Part shown: piece by piece, positions 52,717 through 64,000 of the stretch
Numbering within the stretch: position 1 is the stretch's first letter
How the letters are laid out: every line of letters starts with the position of its first letter
From: Glandiceps talaboti
Taxonomy: Eukaryota; Hemichordata; Enteropneusta; Spengelidae
Reading direction: 5' to 3'
NCBI RefSeq assembly: GCF_964340395.1
Contig: NC_135563.1
Coordinates: 1,326,001-1,390,000 of the forward strand
DNA: 64,000 bases
Translations under genes and position numbers: made by a program
The notes under the pieces: model-generated
What the model saw: the letters and a program-made list of their open reading frames with translations, nothing else
Database searches by the model: none
Told to the model about the DNA's origin: nothing

Positions 52717-52833
52717 ATGGGGCGAACTGAAGAGGAGGGGGCTTCCAATTTACTGTGTGAATACTGAGGCTGATAACCAAGACAAAGTTGATAGTGCTGC
52801 TGGGATCCCTTCAGTATACATAATTGACAAACC

Positions 52834-52872
52834 AGAGCACTCTCAGTTTACATCATGATCTAGCGTTATTAC
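52834..52872 (-). repeat. Third copy of a 40-bp core also found between (TA)n arrays
   Basis: Exact reverse complement of most of 50294-50333 and 51941-51980. Here it has no (TA)n flanks. Confidence 0.92.
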
Positions 52873-55800
52873 ATCTCCACACTTACAATTTATACAATCA
52901 AGCATATCATGAATGTCGTACAATTCAATTTACCCTGTCAAAGGCAGGTCAATGTTCTACACTTCATTGCCGGGAAAAAGTCAATTGTTGCTATATTATG
53001 GCAAATCTATACTTCATTTATTCCCTGTGATAATATGGACTTCGTACAACAAAAATATCGATATAACTAATCTATAACCCTATGCCATATGTACTAATAC
53101 TACTATCAAAATTGTGACCCTATCTCATGTCTATTAAAGGCGCCCTGCCGTCTATACACAGTATCTTGGATGGTATTCTAGTCGGGAGATACGTGTGATT
53201 CGATACCCACAATGTCAAAGGTATGTCGATAAGCGAAGTGTAAAAGTGTACCACAGTTTATAACCAATGCTTACCAATACTGTATCGTTCCCACAGCGTG
53301 GTGTAAGTCAGACAAAAATGACTGTACGAATTAGCAATAATATGGTTTGCAAATGTGATGATAAAACAAATCATTTTGACACACAATATAAATAATGATG
53401 GCTTATGTGATGATAGGTGAACTTCTAATGGGGACTGTGTCAATAGGGATACGATTATCTTACCGACTTCAATATTGGCACTCTGAAACTTGTGAAAGAC
53501 GGGTTCATGAACTCCAGGTCAACCAAGGATTATCAGACACCAAAGCTTGATACAGAAGAACAGCGGGAACCTCCTTCAAGTGTCTGTCAGATGTCGTTCT
53601 GGTCACCGACACTCACGTATGGAATTCATGCACAAAAACAAAATGTGTGCAACTGTAGTGAGCGGAGATCAAATCCCGACGAAGAAAGTCGACCAACCGA
53701 AGTAAATCTGGGAAACGAGCATTTGGAGTGACTAAGAGATTACCTCCAGGAAGTTGTATGGATATGACTCTACTGTTTTAATTGTACAAACAAAAGGCAT
53801 AAACGGACAAAGTTCCACTTAATCACTCATGGGCATAAATCTCTTCGGCCTAAACACAGACGACAAGTTATTCATTCGGATCGTTAATATACCCTGCATA
53901 CAGAGGACCACTGCCGCAAACTGCTTCGTGGCACATTCAAATGCAAATAGTCTACACGTATCTGTCATTTGCACCGTAACAATACACCAAATGTTAATTC
54001 GCTATTTGACTTCATCAACTTGAAAAATCAGGGAAGTAATAAATCCGATACAATACAACGAAGAGACTGACATCTTGGTGGGCAAATTCTTCAATCCAGT
54101 GCAACTTTACCCGAATTCAAGTCAAGTGAATCCACCGGGATCATTCACAGAGAACGAAAAGTTTAATCCAACGAGTACTGTGTAACAGCAAACTCGGAAA
54201 TGCAGACCCAGTGCGAAAGCTCACATATGGCGAGTACAGTGTATTTATAGATATCTCTAAATAAATACTCAGTCATTCTTCATGTCTTGCGTGGCAGTCC
54301 CAGTCCAAGCCTAATGATGTATTAACAAATACACCATTCAGACAGAATTTGTGCTGACAAAAGTTGAATATAAAGGCTTTCTGGGTGAAGTATTCTTCAA
54401 CGGACAATACTATTAGAATGCAACTATTTTTTCAAGGCTGTATGTAATAATAGAACGGTGTATTCAAAGTATATTAGTTCAAAGGGTGCATACTAGCCCA
54501 CCGACCTTCAATAGAGTTTTTTAAATACATTTAAACATCACGTGGAACTTGTGCTAAACTCTGTCAGTCGGTGTATTTTGACAACTTGTGTGCTGGAGTT
54601 ATTGTTGCGAGGACACAACAAAAGGCCGTACATTTCGAAATGAAAGATGACTGAGTAGGCCTAATTCAGTAAACGGTGAAAACATGCTTTACCCTGAGTA
54701 ACAACTGGCACTGGCTGCTACAGGAGATTTTCACTCTACCAATCATTTACGTTGATCAGAGAAGAACGCAATATCGTATCTAATTCACCATTTAATTTAT
54801 ATTGATCGTGGGTTTCAAATATTGATATCTCGATATAGCATATAATCTCTCCGGGTTTATTGTTTTGCCATTGTAATATAGTCAATTTCCGATTCACAAT
54901 CATTTGGGACTTCATTTTAAATGTGTTAAAAATACCATAAATGTGTTACCTTGTATCATATATTGCTTTGACAAACAATGCTAAAGTTAAGCTTTTCGGA
55001 GAGCGTAGAGTTGCATTCATAGTCAAGTAACAAACGGCAAAATCCTTGACAAAGTTTCACTATTATTACCTTATAGAAAGGTTCCCCTTTTCCAAGAATC
55101 CGATGCGTCTTTTGACGTGAAGTAAGACATCGCAAACAGGTCGCTAACCTTTGATAATAGGCCAGTTATAGAAATGAAAGTTCTAGTAATGAAGGTTCTA
55201 GTAATGAAAATTACCAAAAATGCTAAAGGCCAGAGAAAATAAAAAAATCTATCAACCTAGCCCAATACATTGGGTAGGTCGGTAGGTGGGTTTTTCTTTT
55301 CTTTTCCTTTTTACAATGATTTGACATGGAAGTAAAACCAAGCCATATATAAAGCTGTCAAAGCATTTCAAAGTTGAGTTTACACAGTACGTAGTCATTT
55401 TTATTTTATCTCTTTCAATTTGTCTGTATGGCAAAATCTACTTCCAAGAGTTCTACGTACAGTTAGGAAATGTATATAATTTACGGTTAACACATTTTGT
55501 AGCTCCTCTCCCCTTTCCTCTCAAAAAATGTATAGACGACCGAATGAAAAGCCAGAATTATTTTAGTCATCCCATCTGTTACCTAAACTACAGTGGAGAT
55601 ATAAAATTATATGGCACAATTATGCATTAAAATAACAGTGACAACCAACTACAGTAACAGTCCAAACGAGATTGCTTTACAAAGGATGTGGATTTCACAT
55701 ACATAGGAGATGTCTTATAATGAGCTCTAACATGTTGATACTTTTTAATATAACCGGCCACCTTCTATCTTGATTTGGAGAAATACATTATCACCGTGAC

Positions 55801-58800
55801 TGATTGGGAGTAGACACCTCTAAAGAAGAAAACGTTTTTGAAAATAACGCCATGTAGGAGGCCATTTAGAGGCATAAAATATCAAACCAAATACATTGTT
55901 GTAAGTCCAACAATGCTTGAATATGGGATTAAAATATCAGAATTGAGACAATTATACTATGCAGTACATATTATTTGGCTATGAAGTGTATTTTGTTGTG
56001 GCAAAAACAGATGTGCACTTGGTAAATAACTTCTCCTGAAGTTTAATTTGGTTCAGCAAAACATTTCAAGTCCACTTTTCAGACTTATGAATTATCAGAA
56101 TTATGATGGCCCAATGACTTTTCAACCCCCTCCCATTGTCGTAAATTTTACTAATTCCTTTAGTGCACGTTGGATATGCAACGGCTTAGTTTACTCTCAA
56201 TTCACATCATTAGAGCGAGGTAAAACATCGTATAAGATATTCTATAACTTGGAATTGACTCAAATGTATATGTCAAATGCATTTATTCAGAAAATATAAA
56301 GAAATCTTCTTAAATGATTTGAAAACATAGTCTACACAGTTAGTCCAGCAACTATTCTACTGATATGTGAAGCCCGCGGCCGCGGGTGAGGATATATTGC
56401 CGATCATAAAAAAAATTATAAAAATTTGTAGTGCCAAAATATGGGTAGGTCGGGCCGGTTGAACAGTGTTTTTCATTTTTTCTGGTCTTATTCTTTAATA
56501 CCAAGAACATGTAGTTGTTAGTGAAACTATTTTTTCCATCATAGTTGTGCTCATTTTGGACTCACGTGTACCTACGTTGTACTTCCTGAATGTCGGCATC
56601 AATCAGCAGCGTACACATTTCCAGTTTGCTTGCAACGACTGAACGATCCCGACTGTCTGTCCGTTCGTCTTACACAAAGTCGTCCAGTCAGTCAACATTA
56701 CGGTAGTACTATGGATATCTTGGACGTGTAATTCAGTAATAGTTATGATTGAACGGTCTAAAATCAAGGAAAAATAGATAAAATTACCAGTTACCGGGCT
56801 TTGATAATGATGAAACCCAGAACAAAATATCTTCACAGTAATTATAATATGACATCATTAGTTTGTACAGAATTAGACAACACAAACCACCATGGGTACG
56901 CGGTTGACAAAGTAGACTCAGTTGCGGCGTCAGATATGTCTACCATTGAATCACGCACACACAAAAACTAGTTTCAAATCATGTTATGCAAACGTTAACG
57001 TGGTCTAAACAGATGAAGATTGACCCGATTAAATAAATGAGTATTTTTTAGAAAGCTGACAACTGACACCTGGACCAACGCTAGAGGAATATGTAATCTT
57101 CTTACAGAATACGAAAGAACATCTGCAACCTAATCTTTCGCTACATAGTAAATTGAAAATCGCCTCTACCTAAGTAGCTTGAGAAGGAAAGGACTATAAA
57201 GGAAAAAGATATGTAGAGTCTCACTTTATCATTACTTAAACCAATTAGTGTCTATGAGTACTGCATCTGTGATACTGGGATTGAAAAGCATTCTTCACCA
57301 ATACAGCACGAGTTATAACAAAAGCCCATAGCTGACTTGATGGAATGTAAAGACGGTAGCAGTTATACCATTCCAATTAACGTGTTGTCATAGTAAAATT
57401 ACACTCGTGCTATTTGACCAAATATTAACATGAACTAAAAAGTTGAGGTCATTAAAACATTTAGACGTGTCGCTAAACTGAAAACACAAAGATTTCAAGA
57501 ATGAAACTGGATATTGCTTCTAGTGCTCAGTGTTGGCATACAAATTGCCAGACATGCGCAGGAGTGTTTTCCTGGCAACATTAGTATTGAATGATCGCTT
57601 TATATATTATTGGTCTTCAGTATGTCATTACAACGTCACTATATACTCGGGGGAATTCTACACCATTATAAGCAATGTGTTAAACAACATTATTAGCGTT
57701 TGTAAAAACTGGTGAAGAGTCGGCTAATGACCTTGTGTAGGGTTATGTTTGTTTCCACCCTGCTGTCAATATTGCTGACTGGGGACAGGCTTATGACGGC
57801 GTGTTTCACGCGATTATGGATCGAGCTTCCCTGTGTTTGATATCTCCAATATACATGATATATAGCATCGCAATCCAAAATAGTTATCGGTTTAGCTCAA
57901 AAACTCAACGAATGTCTGTCATTCGAACATGTATGCTCAATATTACATTTTTATTGAATGTAGGATGTAAATATTGAAACCCAAGGGCTAGATCTATAGA
58001 GTCCAAGTCTGTTTTACTCTCATTCAGTAAGCAAAACTGATCTTTTTGAAGCATTATTAATGATGCGATCATAGAGCCAACGTATGAATAACGTAGTATC
58101 ATTCTCCCTACTGCCGAATGATGAAGTATAGATATGAGATCATTAACAAAACAACAACACATTCTTCATCATTTCTGAACATTACAACATTTTAAGTTAC
58201 CATTGTACTGGGTATAATTGTCACTCAAATGCCACACATTCATTTGTATGCTCATATTCATAACATGGAATTCATGTTATTCGACCATCGCCGTTGTTGT
58301 TGCTAAGCGACAACAACAGGCAGACCACTCAACTGACACTTGTCTCAAGAGAAACGGCTGGTTCTCTCTCTTGATCGAGAAGTACTTCACAAAATATGCC
58401 CTTTTGTATACGACAATCGGAAGCATGAATACATGCGCATGCTCAGTTCAAAATGGAGACGCTATACTCGCATTCTCAGTTGTATCTGTCCGTTTCCTGT
58501 CATTTCGAAAAAAGCGTATATCAAGCACACAACCATATCATACCACAAGAATAGGCATGTATGTCTCAACTGTCTGTATACTATCAATCGCTTACCCTAC
58601 TACCCTGTCGGTAGCAATATGACGACGAATGTACCAACCAATCCAATCTATTTCAAGTAGTAGTTTTCTTTCAGACGGCATTTTTTTAATATACTATTTT
58701 AAGTAAAAATTTCAATGATCGGTTTGTAAAATGTCTTGAGATTACAAAAAGCATAATGAGTATGCTTTTAAAAAATATTCATTATCAAAACTGAACAAAA

Positions 58801-59665
58801 ATAACAGTGTCTTTAATGAACATTTCTACACACGGAGTCAAACTATTTCTTTGAACCGAATTCCCAAAGTATCGCCGACGTCTCGTCAGCGCATCGTCGA
58901 GACGAGCCCTCACAACCCTTACTAGATGTCGGCAAAAATTTAAGATTACTTCCTAGAAAATAGTGACTATGTGAGTAGGAATTTTCATTTTTAGTAACTA
59001 TGAACCTAGAGTCCATGAACATCCACTCTCGCAATAATAGTGTCATTAACTCGTTAAAATTAATGAATTGGAGTAACATATCATTTCGAGCTGCACTGTT
59101 GATGATAAAGTGGATTGCGTTTTAAAAAATCGATTGAAACAACGTAGTCTACATAAATTGTTAGCGCTATCAACATATTAGAGCAAAGTACATTGTGTGT
59201 TTGAAATATTAACTAGCATATATCATTGCAGAGTAAATTGATTCGAAGGACTGCTAATCTTAATTTTCGGTTGACTGGCCAATGCAGGATGACACGTTCA
59301 TTTACTTCGGGCATGACAGACACATGCCTTTAAATTTAAGAATAAAAAAATCTTTACAATGCTTTTTAAAAACGAACATATTTTCCATAAGCTTATAATG
59401 TATCCATAGAAACAGCGAGATTACAAAAGTAAAATATATTATAAAATGTAATTCACAAAGGGTGATAAGCTTATTAGCTGAAACATATTATTTTCTACAG
59501 CCTGTCCTATTCTGTGGATTTTCTACATTCGAGTCTGAAAATAGATTCCAGTTCCCATAGGTTATTAAATACATAAATAAAGAAATACTAAAACAAATTT
59601 ACCTAAACACGTCCAAATTATATATATTGTTTAAGTTTCGTAAGAATTGAAATCGCAAAAAAACC
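52873..59665. other. Mostly unique sequence, no recognisable gene
   Basis: Nothing with a recognisable protein family on either strand. Frames of 60-134 codons exist (53492-53731, 53829-54023, 58218-58622 with an overlapping 58340-58660) but show no domain, repeat or splice pattern. At 56010-56150 there is a worn relative of the right half of the 43.3 kb TIR family (TTCTCCTGAAGTTTAATTTG and a C-rich tail). TGGGTAGGTCGG occurs near 55270 and 56443. If a host gene with short exons lies here I cannot see it. Confidence 0.45.
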
Positions 59666-59704
59666 CACCACTACTACTACTACTATTACTACTACTACTA
59701 CTAT

Positions 59705-59762
<58 letters not shown>

Positions 59763-59801
59763 GCTACTACCACTACAACAACCACTACCACCACTACTAC
59801 T

Positions 59802-59861
<60 letters not shown>

Positions 59862-59897
59862 GCTACTACCACTACAACAACCACTACCACTACCACC

Positions 59898-59983
<86 letters not shown>

Positions 59984-59995
59984 GAAGAAGAAGAA
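59666..59995. repeat. (ACT)n/(ACC)n then (AAT)n and (AAG)n trinucleotide array
   Basis: About 90 ACT units with ACC and ACA variants, then about 13 AAT and four AAG units. Variant block GCTACTACCACTACAACAAC occurs twice (59762 and 59861), so a segment of about 99 bp was itself duplicated. The homopolymer-like frames are artefacts. Confidence 0.97.
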
Positions 59996-60793
59996 TTCAA
60001 TAAATATTATATAGTAATGATAATTTTAATAAAAATAACCACTGTAATAATCGCGAACAAAGTGTACCCTCCCGGTAGTTGTGGCATAAATAAAGAATCA
60101 TGATGAAACTGTCGTTACCATCAATGTCGCTATTATGTTCATAGGCAACAAATCTCGGTTCAAAGTTATTTCAGTGCACAAATTATACATTGCACATGGC
60201 TAATACACCAAATAATATTCATACACTTATATTGAAGAATTAACATTTACTTAAACTGAAACATAAATATCGCTCATCAAATGTAAATTTATGGAGTAAT
60301 AACGTACCTGGACATCAGCCATACACGTTGTAATTTAACTGCAAATGGTGCAGATTTTGGTCATGTAAATTTGGCTAATTGGCCAAAGTAGTGCAATGTC
60401 ACAATATACAAATCGCTGATTTCCCAACTCTGAATGGTACACGATATTTTGCTGACCCCACATACAGATATACATGGATGACAGTAGCACTGTATCTGCC
60501 AACCCTATTCAGAAAGTAAGACCAATTAAAAGATATCCATCGGAAACCAAGACCGGAAGCAATTGTACAACCGTACTCATGCACGGTGCTCTTCTGTGAA
60601 TTATGTGATACGTTCATATCCGCAGTATTCATGGCATCACGTGGTCAGGCAATATAGAAGCAGGTTAGAAAAGGTACGGATGAAACCATGGCTATGGACA
60701 GTGATATGTTGATCTAGTTGAATGACATCAAGATAAGCGCTTAGAATTTTTAAAACAGAGAATGAAGTCTACAATCAGTAAGTGTTGGCAATT

Positions 60794-60856
<63 letters not shown>

Positions 60857-61430
60857 TATCGCTATGTTGCTCCAAAACAATTACACTCTCCACAGCGTAG
60901 ATATGTACAATATTGTAAATATTCTATCACGGTGATTGGTTAAGTGATAGTGTAATATCCCAGCCATGACCTGACGAAATTTATCAATGAATTATACCCC
61001 TTAAATGCAGGTAATTCATAATGACATATTATTTAATTTATTAATTTTTATCATCAAATGTGTTCCTTTACGACTGAATGCCACCGTTAAGTGACGAATT
61101 TTAATCTGTGAGCACTGAAATAAAAGCCTAAAGCGGATCTCATAGCAAAGGACAACGATACTATTCTCCTATATATATAATGCAGTTATCATTTTGAGCA
61201 TGTGCCAGGTTATGAGGCAGGTTATGAGCGTGACCGCGACAACACTGCCATTACTTTTACATTTGTTCAAATATTATATTACGGTCTCAACGGAGAAAGC
61301 GATGTGTATAATTTCTTCAATGAACGTTTTAGAACCTGATGCAAAGGGGGCGGTTTGCAAGCACTCAAACACAGCTGTACTGACCTAGTTCACCATCTTC
61401 ACGAAAGAAAAACAAATATCAAAGACTACC
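59996..61430. other. No recognisable gene; (CA)n at 60797-60853
   Basis: A (CA)n tract of about 28 units. The remaining sequence has short frames only (for example 61194-61388) without recognisable products. Confidence 0.5.
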
Positions 61431-61431
61431 A

Positions 61432-61857
61432 TTGCCATTAGCCATTACAAATTCAGCAAAACTCATTGAGATACATTTTGTCCAATCATTAAGTAAACAG
61501 AAACGTCAGTCAAGTAAAATAAGAGAAATTCGAAGAATAATTGCTGGCTTCTATAAGGAGATTTTGAAAAGACAAAATTGTAGATGCAGTACAAGAGTAC
61601 TATCGAAAGGAAACGCCTGTGTAATTATCAATAAATAATTATATTGAATCATGTACAGTTCACCATATATTTTAAACAGTATTTGGTGTGTGTATTGCCG
61701 TATTGTATTTCATCCTTCTTTATCCAACTTAAATGAACATTTACATTCAAATTGCCAGAAAACTGTCATGAGTAAAAAAGAAAACGAAGCACAGAAGACA
61801 AATTGCCAGTCATTATTGAGGATTGGCTTGACCCGAGTGTTAAGCTTAAGAATGTAG
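61432..61857 (+). other. Two adjacent small frames, the second with a C2HC finger-like pattern
   Basis: 61432-61638 encodes a basic, charged 68-residue frame (KQKRQSSKIREIRRI). After its stop, 61651-61857 contains WCVYCRIVFHP...LNEHLHSNC, spaced like a Cys-x2-Cys-x12-His-x3-Cys zinc finger as in BED-type transposase N-termini. Both are short and lack supporting sequence downstream. A small transposase fragment is possible, and so is chance. Confidence 0.25.
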
Positions 61858-62273
61858 GAAGTGTGAGTGTATTAAACAAGAGAGGTGGAAGGTCTTGAAA
61901 ACACTCCACGAATCATGAAATGACTGTCTACTAAATTATTGTTTAGATTGGTTAGTTAGTGAAGACTTGAGTGGGAACAGGTGAGAGAACCAAATCAGTA
62001 AAACATTTCATAGCTCTTTGAAGTATATGTAGTATTGTTGGTATATTTACTATGAGTATAGTTTACTGGCTGAATTCAGTATATCACTAGTACTATTGCA
62101 GTAAAAGAAGTGAAAATAACTAGATCATTTAATAGTACAATAACCCATATCGTTAGAGTTAGTGGATTCGTTTCAAGTATCAATATCTCCCTTTTTGAAT
62201 GACTTCAACGCAAAGCATCACTTACCAATACATACAAGATAACATCTTATTTTATAACACATCGGAGTTTTTC
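61858..62273. other. Spacer, no gene recognised
   Basis: Non-coding sequence leading into the minisatellite. Confidence 0.5.
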
Positions 62274-64000
62274 GACTAGTGAGTGCTGGTTGATATATAT
62301 GACATAACACATCGCATCTAATGGCCTAGTGAGTGCTGGTTGATAGAGATGACATAACACATAGCATCTAATGGGCTAGTGAGTGCTGGTTGATAGAGAT
62401 GACATAACACATAGCATATAATGGACTAGTGAGTGCTGGTTGATAGAGATGACATAACACATCGCATCTTATGGACTAGTGAGTGCTGGTTGATAGAGAT
62501 GACATAACACATCGCATCTAATGGACTAGTGAGTGCTGGTTGATAGAGATGACATAACACATCGCATCTAATGGACTAGTGAATGCAGGTTGATAGAGAT
62601 GACATAACACATCGCATCTAACGGACTAGTGAGTGCTGGTTGATAGAGATGACATAACACATCGCATCTAACGGACTAATGAGTGCTGGTTGATAGAGAT
62701 GACATAACACATCGCATCTAACGGACTAATGAGTGCTGGTTGATAGAGATGACATAACACATCGCATCTAACGGACTAGTGAGTGCTGGTTGATAGAGAT
62801 GACATAACACATCGCATCTTATGGACTAGTGAGTGCTGGTTGATAGAGATGACATAACACATGGCATCTAACGGACAAGTGAGTGCTGGTCGATAGAGAT
62901 GACATAACACATCGCATCGCATCTTATGGACTAGTGAGTGCTAGTTGATAGAGATGATATAACACTTCGCATCTAACGGACTAGTGAGTGCTGGTTGATA
63001 GAGATGACATAACACATCGCATCTAACGGACTAGTGAGTGCTGGTTGATAGAGATCACATAACACATCGCATCTTATGGACTAGTGAGTGCTGGTTGATA
63101 GAGATGACATAACACATGGCATCTAACGGACTAGTGAGTGCTGGTCGATAGAGATGACATAACACTTCGCATCTAACGGACTAGTGAGTGCTGGTTGATA
63201 GAGGTGACATAACACATCGCATCTAACGGACTAGTGAGTGCTGGTTGATAGAGATGACATAACACATCGCATCTAACGGACTAGTGAGTGCTGGTCAATA
63301 GAGATGACATAACACTTCGCATCTAACGGACTAGTGAGTGCAGGTTGATAGAGATGACATAACACATCGCATCTAACGGACTAGTGAGTGCTGGTTGATA
63401 GAGATGACATAACACATCGCATCTAACGGACTAATGAGTGCTGGTTGATAGAGATGACATAACACATCGAATATAAGGGACTAGTGAGTGCTGGTTGATA
63501 GAGATGACATAAAACATCGTATCTAACGGACTAGTGAGTGCCGGTTGATAGAGATGACATAACACATCGCATCTAACGGACTAGTGTGTGCTGGTTGATA
63601 GAGATGACATAACACATCGCATCTAACGGACTAGTGAGTGCTGGTTGATAGAGATGACATAACACATCGCATCTAACGGACTAGTGAGTGCTGGTTGATA
63701 GAGATGACATAACACATCGCATCTAACGGACTAGTGAGTGCTGGTTGATAGAGATGACATAACACATCGCATCTAATGGACTAGTGAGTGCTGGTTGATA
63801 GAGATGACATAACACATCGCATCTAATGGACTAGTGAGTGCTGGTTGATAGAGATGACATAACACATCGCATATAATGGACTAATGAGTGCTGGTTGATA
63901 GAGATGACATAACACATCGCATATAATGGCCTAGTGAGTGCTGGTCGATAGGGTGGTATGACATGTCATATCTTATGAACTAGTGAGTGCTGGTTGATAG
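62274..64000. repeat. 50-bp minisatellite, about 34 copies, runs off the window
   Basis: Unit GACTAGTGAGTGCTGGTTGA+TAGAGATGACATAACACATCGCATCTAACG. Copies differ mainly at a few positions (AACG/AATG/TATG, GGTT/GGTC, ATCG/TTCG/ATGG). One unit near 62913 has an extra ATCGC. The unit is not a multiple of three and stops occur throughout, so it is non-coding. Confidence 0.97.

Noticed and set aside
58218-58660. Overlapping 134- and 106-codon frames as a gene
   Set aside because: No family resemblance, no domain pattern, and the two frames compete. Probably chance openness.
59618-60003. Poly-Val and poly-Leu frames
   Set aside because: (ACT)n/(ACC)n trinucleotide array, with no unique coding sequence attached.

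Overview
This is eukaryotic DNA, AT-rich and dominated by repeats. The only gene with an intact, recognisable reading frame is a single-exon dopamine D1-like receptor (10855-12162, minus strand). Long (TA)n, (GA)n, (CA)n, (CATA)n and (GACA)n tracts, several minisatellites, nested DNA transposons, a Penelope-type fragment and a THAP/YqaJ transposon point to a marine invertebrate bilaterian such as a hemichordate, lancelet or lophotrochozoan. The sequence alone does not settle which. No bacterial features, operons or CRISPR arrays were seen.

Layout. 0.8-6.0 kb: a decayed DNA transposon. A THAP-domain plus DDE transposase lies on the plus strand (828-2660), facing a minus-strand gene with SAP-like, SWIM-like, YqaJ-exonuclease and PHD-finger parts (5990 down to 4114). 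The THAP exon is tandemly duplicated as a 474-bp unit. A LINE-like tail ending in (TCAA)n lies between the two genes. 7.0-9.9 kb: dispersed repeats and a strong 72-bp-arm hairpin. 10.9-12.2 kb: the receptor. 13.9-37 kb: almost entirely repeats. These include a TIR element with a nested insertion (14187-16409), a 151/302-bp tandem array, and a family built on a roughly 120-bp motif containing GTTGCTATGGGCGTGGTC (five copies, 22.4-36.5 kb). There is also an inverted pair of elements (18.9-20.1 and 26.4-27.2 kb), one of which carries an insertion that the other lacks. 33.2-34.9, 43.3-44.7 and 49.9-52.4 kb: three non-autonomous elements with terminal inverted repeats, each flanked by a 3-bp TTA or TAA duplication. 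36.9-37.3 and 45.6-46.8 kb: (TA)n arrays enclosing an identical 59-bp core, next to a Penelope-type GIY-YIG remnant and hairpins. 47.6-49.7 kb: a 33-bp (11-codon) minisatellite. 53-59.6 kb: mostly unique sequence with no recognisable gene. 62.3-64.0 kb: a 50-bp minisatellite that runs off the window.

How it fits together. The host contributes one receptor gene. Nearly everything else is transposon-derived or tandem repeat. The most informative signals are paired filled and empty insertion sites inside the window, which define the ends and target duplications of several element families without outside data. TTA/TAA target duplications recur and suggest a shared transposition machinery of the PIF/Harbinger type. 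No autonomous source for it is visible here.
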